NCBI RefSeq assembly: GCF_026421305.1
Contig: NZ_JAPJBQ010000005.1
Location: 62,001-126,000, forward strand
Source of the DNA: Dyella silvae
GTDB taxonomy: Bacteria; Pseudomonadota; Gammaproteobacteria; Xanthomonadales; Rhodanobacteraceae
Reading direction: 5' to 3'
Length of the DNA stretch: 64,000 bases
Position numbers and translations under genes: made by a program. How positions within the stretch are numbered: position 1 is the first letter of the stretch; every line of letters begins with the position of its first letter. This document shows positions 18,471 through 27,069 of the stretch, in pieces. The notes beneath the pieces are model-generated. The model made no database searches. It was given only the letters and a program-made list of their open reading frames with translations, and was not told where the DNA came from.

Positions 18471-19487
18471 TCACGCGTCGTCAGCCACCTTCAACACCAG
18501 CTTGCCGGTGTGACTGCCGTCGAACAGGCGGTTGAGCACCAGCGGTGCGTTCTCCAGGCCATCCGCGATGGTTTCACCGGCCTTGATCTTGCCGCTGATC
18601 ACCCAGCCCACCAGATCTTGCACGGCGCGCTGCTGCTCTTTGTAGTCGAAGGCGAGAAAGCCGCGCACGGTGAGGCGTTTGACGATGATGACGCCGTAGT
18701 CGTCCGAGGGTTTGCCACCGCTGGCGTAGTTGGCGATGAGTCCGCACAGCGCCACGCGGCCGCCGTTGACCATGCGTGACAGCACTGCGCGCATCACCGG
18801 GCCGCCCACGTTTTCAAAATTGACGTGCACGCCATCAGGCGTCGCCGCGGCGAGCGCTTGTTTGAAGTTGTCCGCTTTGTAGTCGACGGCCGCATCGAAG
18901 CCGAGATCCTCGATCAGGTGACGGCACTTTTCTGCGCCACCGGCGATACCCACCACGCGCGCGCCACGCAGCTTGCCGATTTGCCCGGCGATGGAACCGA
19001 CCGAGCCTGCCGCCGCCGATACCACCAGCGTCTCACCCGGCTGTACCGGAGCGATGTCGGTGAGGCCGTAGTAGGCGGTGATGCCACTGAAGCCGCAGGC
19101 GCCGAGCAGGGTAGGCAACGACACCGGGGGCTTCGGCGGCAGCTTCACCCAGTAACCCATCTTGTTTTCGTCGATCAGCGCGTAGTCTTGCCAGCCCACC
19201 AGGCCTTGCACCAGATCGCCCTCGGCATACTGCTTCGACTTCGACGCCACTACGCGGCCGATGCCAACGCCACGCATCACCTCCCCGATGGCCACCGGCG
19301 GCATGTATTGCGGAATGTCGCTCATCCACACGCGATTGGTGGGGTCCATGGAGATATAGAGCACGCGCACCAGCGCCTGGCCTTCGGTCAGCTCGGCCGT
19401 GGGTGTTTCGCGCAGATCGAAGTTATCGAGGCTTACCAGCCCTTCGGGGCGGGTCTTCAGCAGCAGTTGGCGATTCGTGAAGCTCAT
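18471..19487 (-). CDS. Medium-chain NADPH-dependent alkenal/one oxidoreductase
   Basis: A 338-residue zinc-independent medium-chain dehydrogenase/reductase of the PTGR/CurA type. The N-terminal GroES-like part has the typical MDPTNRVWM and GEVMRGVGIGRVV segments. The Rossmann part carries VVSAAAGSVGSIAGQIGK (NADPH binding) and FENVGG. Relatives reduce the C=C bond of enones and quinones. It is the last gene of a six-gene minus-strand run that also contains two short-chain dehydrogenases, a histidine phosphatase, a kinase-like protein and an acyl-CoA dehydrogenase. It may reduce an unsaturated intermediate there. The gap to the preceding gene is only 14 bases. A shared terminator lies downstream. 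Confidence 0.85.
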   Translation of the reverse strand: MSFTNRQLLLKTRPEGLVSLDNFDLRETPTAELTEGQALVRVLYISMDPTNRVWMSDIPQYMPPVAIGEVMRGVGIGRVVASKSKQYAEGDLVQGLVGWQDYALIDENKMGYWVKLPPKPPVSLPTLLGACGFSGITAYYGLTDIAPVQPGETLVVSAAAGSVGSIAGQIGKLRGARVVGIAGGAEKCRHLIEDLGFDAAVDYKADNFKQALAAATPDGVHVNFENVGGPVMRAVLSRMVNGGRVALCGLIANYASGGKPSDDYGVIIVKRLTVRGFLAFDYKEQQRAVQDLVGWVISGKIKAGETIADGLENAPLVLNRLFDGSHTGKLVLKVADDA

Positions 19488-19501
19488 GGCGTATCTCCGG
19501 G

Positions 19502-20290
19502 TCAGACGGCGCGTGCGCCGCCATCGATGACAAGTTCAGCGGCAGTGACATAGCGGCTCTCGTCGCAAGCGAGATAGAGCACCGCATAGGCGACGTCGTC
19601 CGGCTCACCAAGGCGATGCATGGGAATGCCGCGCGTCAGCTTGCGCGTGGCCTCTTCTTCGCCCAGTTTGTCAAAGAAGGGTTTGACGATGCCGGTGCGG
19701 ATAAAGGCGGGATGGATTGAGTTGCAGCGCACATCGATCTTTTGCCGTGTGCAATCCATCGCCACCGATTTGGTCAGTGCGGCAACGGCGGCCTTCGAGG
19801 TGTTGTAAGCGGTGTAATCCGGGTCGATCTTGAACGCCGCGAGCGAAGAAATATTCACGATGGACGCAGGCTGTGCGTCGCGCAAATAGGGCATGGCGTA
19901 CTTGCAGCCCAGCATGATGCTGTCCACGTTGACGCTCATCACGCGGTGCCATTCCTTCAGTTCTATGCGTTCGATGCCGCCGAGAGAGCCGATGCCGGCG
20001 TTGTTGACCAGCACCGAAAGGCCGTCCATTGCCTTCGTGGCTTCCGCCAGCGTGCGTTGCCACATCACTTCGTCACTCACGTCCTGCGCCGCTGACCACG
20101 CGACCTGGGCGCCATGCTCCTGATTGATCTCCGCGGCTACCGCAGCCACGGCATCACGTTCGATATCGGTAAGGAAGACCCTGGCGCCATGGCGTGCAAG
20201 CATGCGCGCCGAAGCCGCGCCGAGCCCGCCGGCCGCGCCTGTGATAAGTGCGCGTTTTCCAGCGGCCCGCGGGGGGAGAGCAGATGTCAT
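19502..20290 (-). CDS. Short-chain dehydrogenase/reductase
   Basis: A 262-residue classical SDR. The start at 20290 is favoured over an upstream ATG because AAGGAGCG precedes it and because the preceding gene ends 16 bases before it. Motifs: TGAAGGLG (NAD(P) binding), NNAG, and the active-site YTAYNTSK, with Ser two strands before it. It probably oxidises a hydroxyl to a ketone on a small or CoA-bound substrate. The substrate is unknown. It lies between a second SDR and the medium-chain reductase in the same operon, so these enzymes may act in sequence. Confidence 0.87.
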   Translation of the reverse strand: MTSALPPRAAGKRALITGAAGGLGAASARMLARHGARVFLTDIERDAVAAVAAEINQEHGAQVAWSAAQDVSDEVMWQRTLAEATKAMDGLSVLVNNAGIGSLGGIERIELKEWHRVMSVNVDSIMLGCKYAMPYLRDAQPASIVNISSLAAFKIDPDYTAYNTSKAAVAALTKSVAMDCTRQKIDVRCNSIHPAFIRTGIVKPFFDKLGEEEATRKLTRGIPMHRLGEPDDVAYAVLYLACDESRYVTAAELVIDGGARAV

Positions 20291-20306
20291 GAGACGCTCC
20301 TTGGCA

Positions 20307-21077
20307 TCAAACGCTGAGATAACCACCATCGACATTCAGTACCGCGCCTGTCGTGTACGACGCGGCGTCGGAGGCGAGGTAAAGGGCGGCACCAGCCATT
20401 TCAGAAGGCTGTGCCACGCGGCGCATCGGCACGTGTGCCAGCGCCTGCTTGAGTATGGCCGGGGTGTTCACCAGCACGGAGGCGAACTTGGTATCCGTCA
20501 GGCCCGGCAGCAACGCATTGCAGCGCACGTTCTGTTCGGCGCACTCGACTGCAAAGGCCTTGGTCATCGAAATGACCGCTGCCTTGGTGATGGAGTAGAT
20601 GCCTTGCTGTACGCCCGGCACCACGCCATTGACTGATGCCACGTTGACGATGGCGCCGCCTCCGTTCTTTGCCATCAGGCGGGCGCCATGGGTGGACATG
20701 TAGAAGTAGCCGCGGATGTTCACGTCTACGGTCTTCTGGAACACAGACGGCTCCGTATCCAGAATGTGGCCGAAGAACGGGTTGGTCGCCGCATTGTTGA
20801 TCAGGATGTTCAGTCGCCCATGCGTCTTCTCCACGTGGTCGTAGAGCGAGGCGATCTGTTCCATCTCGCCGATATGGCAGGCGACGGCTTCGGCGGAGCC
20901 ACCCTCGGCCGCGATGGCATCGACGACCGTCTGACAATCGGCCTGGCGGCGGCTGGACACGATCACGTGGGCGCCGTGCGCAGCGAGCAACTTCGCAATC
21001 TCAGCGCCGATGCCGCGACTGGCGCCGGTGACGATGGCGATCTTTCCGGTGAGATCGAAGGTGGCGGGTGTGGTCAT
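20307..21077 (-). CDS. Short-chain dehydrogenase/reductase
   Basis: A 256-residue classical SDR with TGASRGIG near residue 18, NNAA instead of the more usual NNAG, catalytic Ser in VNVASVNG and the YSITK active-site Tyr/Lys. It ends with the DGGYLSV tail common in SDRs. It is homologous to its downstream neighbour but clearly distinct, not a recent duplicate. SDRs of this type commonly accompany acyl-CoA dehydrogenase plus phosphotransferase pairs in proteobacterial catabolic operons, where they are thought to oxidise hydroxyacyl intermediates. The gap to the upstream phosphatase is 97 bases, the largest in the operon, so a secondary promoter is possible. Confidence 0.87.
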   Translation of the reverse strand: MTTPATFDLTGKIAIVTGASRGIGAEIAKLLAAHGAHVIVSSRRQADCQTVVDAIAAEGGSAEAVACHIGEMEQIASLYDHVEKTHGRLNILINNAATNPFFGHILDTEPSVFQKTVDVNIRGYFYMSTHGARLMAKNGGGAIVNVASVNGVVPGVQQGIYSITKAAVISMTKAFAVECAEQNVRCNALLPGLTDTKFASVLVNTPAILKQALAHVPMRRVAQPSEMAGAALYLASDAASYTTGAVLNVDGGYLSV

Positions 21078-21174
21078 GAATGCGGTTCCTGAGATGGGCA
21101 GGGCGTTTGGCGTCGTTCGTGCGGTGCCGAAAAAACGGTACGAATGTTTTGCGTGTGGACCGGGTGACGTTTGC

Positions 21175-21864
21175 TCATCGCATCGTCACCAGTGCGTTGT
21201 TGCCGGCGCGTTCCAGATGAGGCCACATGTTGTAAGTCAACAACGTGGCGCCGCGTGAACCCAGTCGCAGGCGCGTGATGCCGGTGTTCACCAGTGGCCA
21301 GCTGAGTTCGAAGGTTTGAGGCGGCGGCGTGCCAAGCAATGCACCGGTCATTACCGAAATCGGTCCGCCCGAGGTGAAGGCCCATAGGGTGCGGGCAGGT
21401 TGGTCAGCCAGTTGCCGCTGCGCTTCCAGCACGTTGGTGCGGAAGGTGCTCCAGCTGGTCGCGTAATCGGCATCGTGTTCGCCACTCACCCATCGGGCGA
21501 TGGCGTCGGAGAAAAGTCGCTGGAATGCACGATGCGGATCGGGTGACTGCTTCAACTCGGCACGTAGCGCACCCGCGCCGGTGAGATCAGGACGAAGGCG
21601 CGCGAGCAGTTCGTGGTGATCGACTTCATCGAGTCCAGGCAGCATCAGCGGCTGAGCGTCGATTCCCGCGGCGTGCAGGCAGTGGGTGGCCGTATCCCGA
21701 TGCCGCACGCGCGGGCCGATGGCCACCAGGTCGGGTTTGATGGCGCAATCGGCCAGCCATCTTCCCAACAGGCGGGATTGCTCCTCGCCCATGGGCGAGA
21801 GCTGATCGTAGTCCTCGGCGCCGAAGCTCGCCTGTCCGTGGCGTATCAACCAAAGCTCGCGCAT
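21175..21864 (-). CDS. Histidine phosphatase superfamily protein (phosphoglycerate-mutase-like)
   Basis: A 229-residue protein starting MRELWLIRHGQASFG; the RHG motif at residues 8-10 supplies the histidine that is phosphorylated during catalysis, and a GGPISV segment late in the chain is near the usual second His region. It hydrolyses or transfers a phosphate on an unknown small molecule. Only three bases separate it from the kinase-like gene upstream, so translation is probably coupled. Placement between an aminoglycoside-phosphotransferase-fold kinase and dehydrogenases suggests it removes phosphate from a phosphorylated acyl intermediate or clears a dead-end product. That role is inference. 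Confidence 0.85.
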   Translation of the reverse strand: MRELWLIRHGQASFGAEDYDQLSPMGEEQSRLLGRWLADCAIKPDLVAIGPRVRHRDTATHCLHAAGIDAQPLMLPGLDEVDHHELLARLRPDLTGAGALRAELKQSPDPHRAFQRLFSDAIARWVSGEHDADYATSWSTFRTNVLEAQRQLADQPARTLWAFTSGGPISVMTGALLGTPPPQTFELSWPLVNTGITRLRLGSRGATLLTYNMWPHLERAGNNALVTMR

Positions 21865-21867
21865 CGC

Positions 21868-22935
21868 TCAGCCTTCCGTCGCCATCAGGCGGCGACAGCG
21901 CATGCCCATATAGCGGGCAGCATCGCCAAAGCCGGCAAATTGCGGGTTGGTGGTCTGGCCCAGCGCGTAACGGCGATAGATCTGCTGGATGATCACCATC
22001 AGGCGAAACAGTCCGAACACTTCGTAGAAGCCGAAGCGCGATACATCAAGCCCCCTGCGTTCGCCGTAGTAGATAACGACCTCACGACGGGTCAGCATGC
22101 CGGGCTCGTGCGTGGGTTGGCGGCGGAACGACTGGAACACCGGATCATCGTCAGCCTGTACCCAATAGGCGAGCGAACCACCGAGATCCATCAGTGGATC
22201 GCCGATGGTGGCCATTTCCCAGTCGAGCACGCCGATGATGGTGAGCGGATCGTCAGGTGCCAAGACGACGTTGTCGAAACGGTAGTCGTTGTGGATAACG
22301 CAGTTGGCGTTGTCTCGCGAGGGCTGATGGGTGTCGAGCCAGGCGAGCACGTCTTCGCACGGGTCGGAACCTTCCGTTGCGGCCTGTCGCCAGCGCTCGC
22401 TCCAGCCCGCCACCTGACGGGCGATATAACCCTCACCCTTGCCAAGGTCCTTCAGATCCGAGGGTGCAGTGTCGACCTGATGCAGTTCGATCAGCCGGTC
22501 GATGAAACCCAGACATAGTTTGCGTACGCCATCGGGGTCGAGCCCTAGTGCAGGCGGCAGGTCGCGACGCAGGATGGTGCCGTTAAGTCGCTCCATCACG
22601 TAGAAGTCCTGGCCGATGACGCTCGGGTCGTCGCAGCACGCAAGGATGGCCGGCACGTAGGGATAGCTCGGCTTCAGCGCACCCATGACACGCGCTTCGC
22701 GCAACATGTCGTGCGCGGATTTCGCCTTGGCGCCTCGCGGTGGACGCCGCAGCACCAGCTCACGATTCGCGTAGCTGAGCAGATAGGTGAGGTTGGAGGC
22801 GCCGCCGGGAAACTGCTTTACCGTCGGCACGCCTTCAAGACCGCCGATATGGTGCTTGAGGAAGCTATCGGCGCGCGCCACATCAAAAGCATCTTCCTCG
22901 CGCACGGCGCGTGCCTGATCCTGGATGGCCGTCAT
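21868..22935 (-). CDS. APH-fold phosphotransferase, ACAD10/11 kinase-domain-like
   Basis: A 355-residue protein of the aminoglycoside phosphotransferase/choline kinase fold. Key motifs are HNDYRFDNV (catalytic loop Asp) and GVLDWEMA (metal-binding Asp). The N-terminal GGASNLTYLL and LRRPP segments are typical of the group fused to acyl-CoA dehydrogenase domains in mammalian ACAD10 and ACAD11 and of LvaA of the Pseudomonas levulinate pathway. Those kinases phosphorylate the hydroxyl of 4-hydroxyacyl-CoA. The gene overlaps the acyl-CoA dehydrogenase gene by four bases (ATGA), a sign of translational coupling and of a stable functional pair. An antibiotic-resistance role is unlikely given this context. 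Confidence 0.85.
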   Translation of the reverse strand: MTAIQDQARAVREEDAFDVARADSFLKHHIGGLEGVPTVKQFPGGASNLTYLLSYANRELVLRRPPRGAKAKSAHDMLREARVMGALKPSYPYVPAILACCDDPSVIGQDFYVMERLNGTILRRDLPPALGLDPDGVRKLCLGFIDRLIELHQVDTAPSDLKDLGKGEGYIARQVAGWSERWRQAATEGSDPCEDVLAWLDTHQPSRDNANCVIHNDYRFDNVVLAPDDPLTIIGVLDWEMATIGDPLMDLGGSLAYWVQADDDPVFQSFRRQPTHEPGMLTRREVVIYYGERRGLDVSRFGFYEVFGLFRLMVIIQQIYRRYALGQTTNPQFAGFGDAARYMGMRCRRLMATEG

Positions 22936-24161
22936 ACGCGCGCCTCCCGTGCCTTCTGAGCCTTGGCTTCGAGCTTGGCGATGACGGCGCGGTGGACTTC
23001 GTCCGGGCCGTCAGCCATGCGCAACACGCGTGCGTAAGCGTAGAGCTGCGCGAGTGGAAGATCGTCGGTGAAGCCGGCGCCACCGTGGATCTGGATAGCT
23101 GCGTCGGCGGCCTGCTGCGCCACCGAGGGCACGACCACCTTGATTTGCGAGATAAGGCTCAGTGCGGCTTTGGGTCCCTGCGTATCCAGCATCCAGGCGG
23201 TCTTGAGGGTGAGCAGGCGTGCTTGTTCGATGGCCATGCGCAAGTGCGCCACGATATCGGCGTTGCCACCCAGCGCAAGCAGCGGCTTGCCGAAGGCCAC
23301 ACGTGACTGCGCGCGCTGGCACAGCAGCGACAAGGCGCGCTCGGCTGCTCCCAGCGCGCGCATGCAGTGATGCACGCGGCCCGGGCCAAGCCGGCCCTGT
23401 GCGATCTCGAAGCCGCGGCCGACGCCGTGTATGACGTTTTCCAGTGGCAGGCGAACATTATGGAAACTTATTTCACCGTGACCCGACGGCTCGTCGTAGT
23501 CGTGAAACACCGGAAGCATGCGCTCGATGCGCACACCCGGCGCGTCGAGCGGGCAGATCACCATGCTGTGCCGATGATGCGGCTGAGCGTGCGGATCGCT
23601 GAGGCCCATGAAGATGACGAAGCGGCAGTGCGGATGTCCCAGGCCAGTGGTCCACCACTTGCGGCCGTTGAGCACCACCTCATCGCCTTCGACATGGGCG
23701 GTGGCTTGCATGTTGGTCGCGTCGGAGGAGGCCACCTCCGGTTCGGTCATGGCGAAGCCCGAGCGAATCTCGGCGCTCAACAGCGGCGCCAGCCATTGCG
23801 CGTGTTGCGCGGGTGATCCGTAGCGATGGAGCACTTCCATGTTGCCGGTATCCGGCGCGCTGCAGTTGAACACTTCCGGCGCGATGAACGAGTGGCCCAT
23901 GATTTCGGCCAGTGGTGCGTACTCCAGGTTGCTCAGGCCGGCTCCGTGGGGGGCGTCCGGCAGAAAGAGATTCCACAGCCCGGCGGCACGGGAACGTGCC
24001 TTTAGCGTTTCCATCACCGGCGGCTGGCGCCACTGCCGATGATCGGGTCCGCCGATCAGTTGCGATGCATAGACCGGCTCGGCGGGGAGGATCTCCTCGC
24101 GCATGAACCGGCTGAGGCGTTCGATAAGCGCCTGCGTGCGCTCGGAGGGGCTGAAGTCCAT
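22932..24161 (-). CDS. Acyl-CoA dehydrogenase, ACAD11-like
   Basis: A 409-residue flavoprotein with the three-domain acyl-CoA dehydrogenase layout: helical N-terminus, beta domain with FAMTEPEVASSDATN and NGRKWWTTG, and C-terminal helices ending with IQIHGGAGFTDD. SD sequence CAGGAG precedes the start. It is closest in feel to ACAD10/11-type enzymes, some of which eliminate phosphate from 4-phosphoacyl-CoA rather than acting only as classical dehydrogenases. It is the first gene of the six-gene operon and is divergent from a LysR regulator, which probably controls it. The electron acceptor would be electron-transfer flavoprotein, not encoded here. Confidence 0.88.
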   Translation of the reverse strand: MDFSPSERTQALIERLSRFMREEILPAEPVYASQLIGGPDHRQWRQPPVMETLKARSRAAGLWNLFLPDAPHGAGLSNLEYAPLAEIMGHSFIAPEVFNCSAPDTGNMEVLHRYGSPAQHAQWLAPLLSAEIRSGFAMTEPEVASSDATNMQATAHVEGDEVVLNGRKWWTTGLGHPHCRFVIFMGLSDPHAQPHHRHSMVICPLDAPGVRIERMLPVFHDYDEPSGHGEISFHNVRLPLENVIHGVGRGFEIAQGRLGPGRVHHCMRALGAAERALSLLCQRAQSRVAFGKPLLALGGNADIVAHLRMAIEQARLLTLKTAWMLDTQGPKAALSLISQIKVVVPSVAQQAADAAIQIHGGAGFTDDLPLAQLYAYARVLRMADGPDEVHRAVIAKLEAKAQKAREARV

Positions 24162-24310
24162 GGGGTTCTCCTGACTTCCGGCAGCCTACGCCTGTGTCAT
24201 CCGATTATTGAAATGAATATGCTTTATGGCAGTGCATTAGTGGTGTGAATGGGCTGGCGACTCCGGACGACTCCGCAGCCGCTGCGCGCCCGTCCAGAGG
24301 AGGAGCCAGC
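24162..24310. promoter_or_regulatory. Divergent promoter region between the acyl-CoA dehydrogenase operon and its LysR gene
   Basis: The central part (about 24203-24240) is distinctly AT-rich for this genome and contains an imperfect dyad around ATTATTGAAATGAAT, the kind of place where a LysR-type regulator binds (T-N11-A). Both start codons have good ribosome sites. No exact -35/-10 pair is assigned. Confidence 0.4.
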
Positions 24311-25231
24311 GTGGACCGCGACAGCCGAATCGACCTCAACCTGTTCCGCGTCCTTGATGCGATCTACACCCAGGGCGGCGTGAGCGCAGCGGCGCGGGTG
24401 CTGCACCTCACCCAGCCCGCGGTGACACATGCCTTGCGCCGGCTACGCGATCATTTGGGAGATCCGCTGTTCGTGCGTCAGGGCAACCGTTTGCTGCCGA
24501 CAGAGAAAGTGCGAGCGATGATGCCGGCGGTGCAGGCCCACCTGAAGGGTTTGATGGCCAGCACGCATGCTCAGCCGCAGTTCGATGCCACGCGTCTGGA
24601 CATGGCGTTCGTCATCGGGTTTCGCGACATTCTCGAATCCTTCGCCTTGCCCGGCCTGATGACGAGCATTGGCCGTGAGGCGCCGGGTGTGCGTGTGGTG
24701 AGCCGTCGTGTAGCCGCCGATGAGGTGGAGCGCGAGCTCGCCACAGGCACGCTGGATCTGGTGGTGGATCGCCCGCTGCGAGCAGGTCCGCGCATTGCGC
24801 ATCGCCACTTGCTGGACGAGACGCTGGTGGTGGTCATGCGGCGCGACCATCCGCTGGCGGCGCAGATGCGCCGCGCCGACTATTTCGCGGCAGCACACGT
24901 GGCCGTATCACCGCTGGGTGAGCCGAACGCGCTCGATCGCCTGCTCGGACAGGACGGGATGTTCCGCGAGGTACGCCTGGTCTGCCAGCACTACTTTTCG
25001 GCATGCCAGATCGTGGCGGCCAGCGACCTGCTACTGACGGTGCCGCAGGCGTATGCCCGCCGCCTCGCCGAACTGCTGCCCATCGTTGTGCGGCCGTTAC
25101 CCGTTCGGGTAAAGGCATTTCCGATCATGGCCTACTGGCACCAATCGAAGGACGACGACCTTGCCCATCAGTGGTTTCGTGAGCACGTCGTAACGGCGAT
25201 TACGCGGGCCATCTTACCTACCCAAAAGTGA
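24311..25231 (+). CDS. LysR-family transcriptional regulator of the divergent acyl-CoA operon
   Basis: A 306-residue LysR regulator of the NodD-like subgroup (RIDLNLFRVLDAIYTQGGVS start, winged helix at about 1-60, PAVTHALRRLRDHLGDPLFVR recognition region). I use the GTG at 24311, which follows AGAGGAGGAG, although an upstream GTG at 24245 is in frame. The effector-binding domain follows and should bind a small molecule, presumably a substrate or intermediate of the neighbouring operon. LysR regulators usually control the divergent gene and themselves, so it probably activates the acyl-CoA dehydrogenase operon. The inducer is unknown. Confidence 0.88.
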   Translation: MDRDSRIDLNLFRVLDAIYTQGGVSAAARVLHLTQPAVTHALRRLRDHLGDPLFVRQGNRLLPTEKVRAMMPAVQAHLKGLMASTHAQPQFDATRLDMAFVIGFRDILESFALPGLMTSIGREAPGVRVVSRRVAADEVERELATGTLDLVVDRPLRAGPRIAHRHLLDETLVVVMRRDHPLAAQMRRADYFAAAHVAVSPLGEPNALDRLLGQDGMFREVRLVCQHYFSACQIVAASDLLLTVPQAYARRLAELLPIVVRPLPVRVKAFPIMAYWHQSKDDDLAHQWFREHVVTAITRAILPTQK

Positions 25232-25293
25232 CTTGCTAGCGACATCGACGTGGGCGCACGATGGTGGAACAGCCAAGGATAGAGGTGTTTTAC

Positions 25294-26967
25294 ATGTCGG
25301 TTCCGTCATCGCCCGAAGTCGTCTACGACCCCACCGATCCGATGCATCGCCGGGAGCAGATGTTTCCGCAGCTGAGCCCGGACATGGTGCGGCGTATGGC
25401 GGCCTACGGACATGAGGAACAGATTGCGGCCGGCACGCTGCTGTTTCAGCGTGGGCAGCGCGGCGTGGATTTCTATCTCGTGCTGGAGGGATTCATCGAG
25501 ATATTCGATCTCGATAAATTTGGGCAGCCGAACGTGTTCACCACCCACGGGCCGCGCCAGTTCACAGGCGAAATGAATCTGCTGAACCAGCGCGCCATCA
25601 TGGTGTCTGCGCGGGCGGCGGTGGATAGCCGGGTCATCCGCATGGGCAGCGACGCTTTCCGCCGCATGGTGGCCTCAGAGGCGGATATCAGCGAAATCAT
25701 CATGCGTGCGTTCATTCTGCGCCGCGTGGGTTTGATCCGCCTGGGGGTAGGCGGTGTCGTGTTGGTAGGGCCGGGGCACAGCGCCGATACCTTGCGGCTT
25801 GAGCGTTTTCTCGTTCGCAATGGCTACCCGCACAGGCTCATCGATACCGAGGCCGATCCGACGGCAGGTGGGTTCATTGATTTGTTTCAGCTGCGCCCGG
25901 AGCAGCTGCCCGTCGTGGTCTGCCCGGAACACTGCTTTCTGCAGAATCCGACCACCGCCGAATTGGCCGACGAACTCGGGCTGACCGAAATTATCGACCC
26001 GCAACATGTCTATGACGTGGCCGTGGTGGGTGCAGGCCCTGCCGGGTTGGCGGCAGCCGTCTACGCGGCATCGGAGGGGCTGTCCACCATCGTGGTCGAG
26101 GGGATGGCGCCGGGTGGCCAGGCAGGTACGTCGTCGAAGATCGAAAACTACCTTGGCTTTCCCACCGGCATTTCGGGACAAGCCCTGGCAGGGCGCGCGC
26201 AGGCGCAGGCGCAGAAGTTCGGTGCGCGCATGGCGATTTCGCGGCACGCCTCCGCCATCGATTGCAGCGAGCGGCCCTATCGCTTGCATCTGGATGATGG
26301 GCAACGCATCACCGCGCGCGTCATTATCGTCGCCACCGGCGCGCGCTATCGCAAACTCGATGTGCCCGGGTATGCGCGCTTCGAAGGGGCGGGCATCCAC
26401 TACGCGGCCACGGCCATGGAAGGGCAGCTCTGCACCGATGAAGAGGTGGTGGTGGTCGGTGGCGGCAATTCGGCAGGACAGGCCGCGGTGTTTCTGTCGC
26501 GCATTGCGAAGCATGTGCACATCCTGGTGCGCTCCGGCGGGCTGGCGGCGACCATGTCCGATTACCTGGTGCAGCGCATTGCGCAATCCTCCGACATCAC
26601 CCTTCATACGCGCTGCGAGGTGGTGGAGATGGAGGGCGAGGAAAGGTTGCACGGCGTCGTCTGGCGTGATCGCGACAGTGGCGAGTTGACCCGTTGCCCT
26701 GCGAGCAACATGTTCGTGATGATTGGCGCAGAACCCAACACCGACTGGCTCACGGATTGCCTTGCACTGGACCCTCACGGTTTCGTGCTGACCGGGCGTT
26801 GCGCGCAAGGTCACCTGTTGGAATCACCCTATGCGACTACCAAACCCGGCATCTTTGCCGTGGGCGATGTGCGTGCCGGGTCGGTCAAGCGCGTGGCGTC
26901 GAGCGTGGGCGAGGGCTCTGTGGTGATTCAGGCGGTGCACCACTATCTGCATCCTGAGACCGACTGA
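25294..26967 (+). CDS. Cyclic-nucleotide-binding-domain thioredoxin-reductase-like flavoprotein
   Basis: A 557-residue fusion. The start at 25294 has AGAGGTG at good spacing; an in-frame ATG at 25261 is the alternative. Residues 20-150 form a cNMP-binding (CRP-like) beta-roll with a GEMNLLNQRAIMVSARA segment. A short thioredoxin-like linker domain follows (about 160-235). From about 238 it is a two-dinucleotide-domain oxidoreductase with VVGAGPAGLAAAVYAAS (FAD), VVVGGGNSAGQAAVFLS (NADPH) and the final GVFAVGDVR-like FAD segment. In true thioredoxin reductases the redox motif CATC sits in the second domain; here residues 371-374 read AATA. It therefore cannot use the usual disulfide relay and may act as a diaphorase or ferredoxin/flavodoxin-type reductase. 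Confidence 0.88.
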   Translation: MSVPSSPEVVYDPTDPMHRREQMFPQLSPDMVRRMAAYGHEEQIAAGTLLFQRGQRGVDFYLVLEGFIEIFDLDKFGQPNVFTTHGPRQFTGEMNLLNQRAIMVSARAAVDSRVIRMGSDAFRRMVASEADISEIIMRAFILRRVGLIRLGVGGVVLVGPGHSADTLRLERFLVRNGYPHRLIDTEADPTAGGFIDLFQLRPEQLPVVVCPEHCFLQNPTTAELADELGLTEIIDPQHVYDVAVVGAGPAGLAAAVYAASEGLSTIVVEGMAPGGQAGTSSKIENYLGFPTGISGQALAGRAQAQAQKFGARMAISRHASAIDCSERPYRLHLDDGQRITARVIIVATGARYRKLDVPGYARFEGAGIHYAATAMEGQLCTDEEVVVVGGGNSAGQAAVFLSRIAKHVHILVRSGGLAATMSDYLVQRIAQSSDITLHTRCEVVEMEGEERLHGVVWRDRDSGELTRCPASNMFVMIGAEPNTDWLTDCLALDPHGFVLTGRCAQGHLLESPYATTKPGIFAVGDVRAGSVKRVASSVGEGSVVIQAVHHYLHPETD

Positions 26968-27069
26968 AGCTGCGGGTGTTGTCTTAAACTGCCAGCCTCT
27001 CGATTCAGGATGTCCTCATGTCGCGTTCGACATTTTGCCTTGTAACCCGTGTTTCGCGCGGAGCATGGC

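Noticed and set aside
21868-22935. Aminoglycoside resistance gene
   Set aside because: The fold is shared, but the four-base overlap with an acyl-CoA dehydrogenase and the operon context point to acyl-CoA metabolism.
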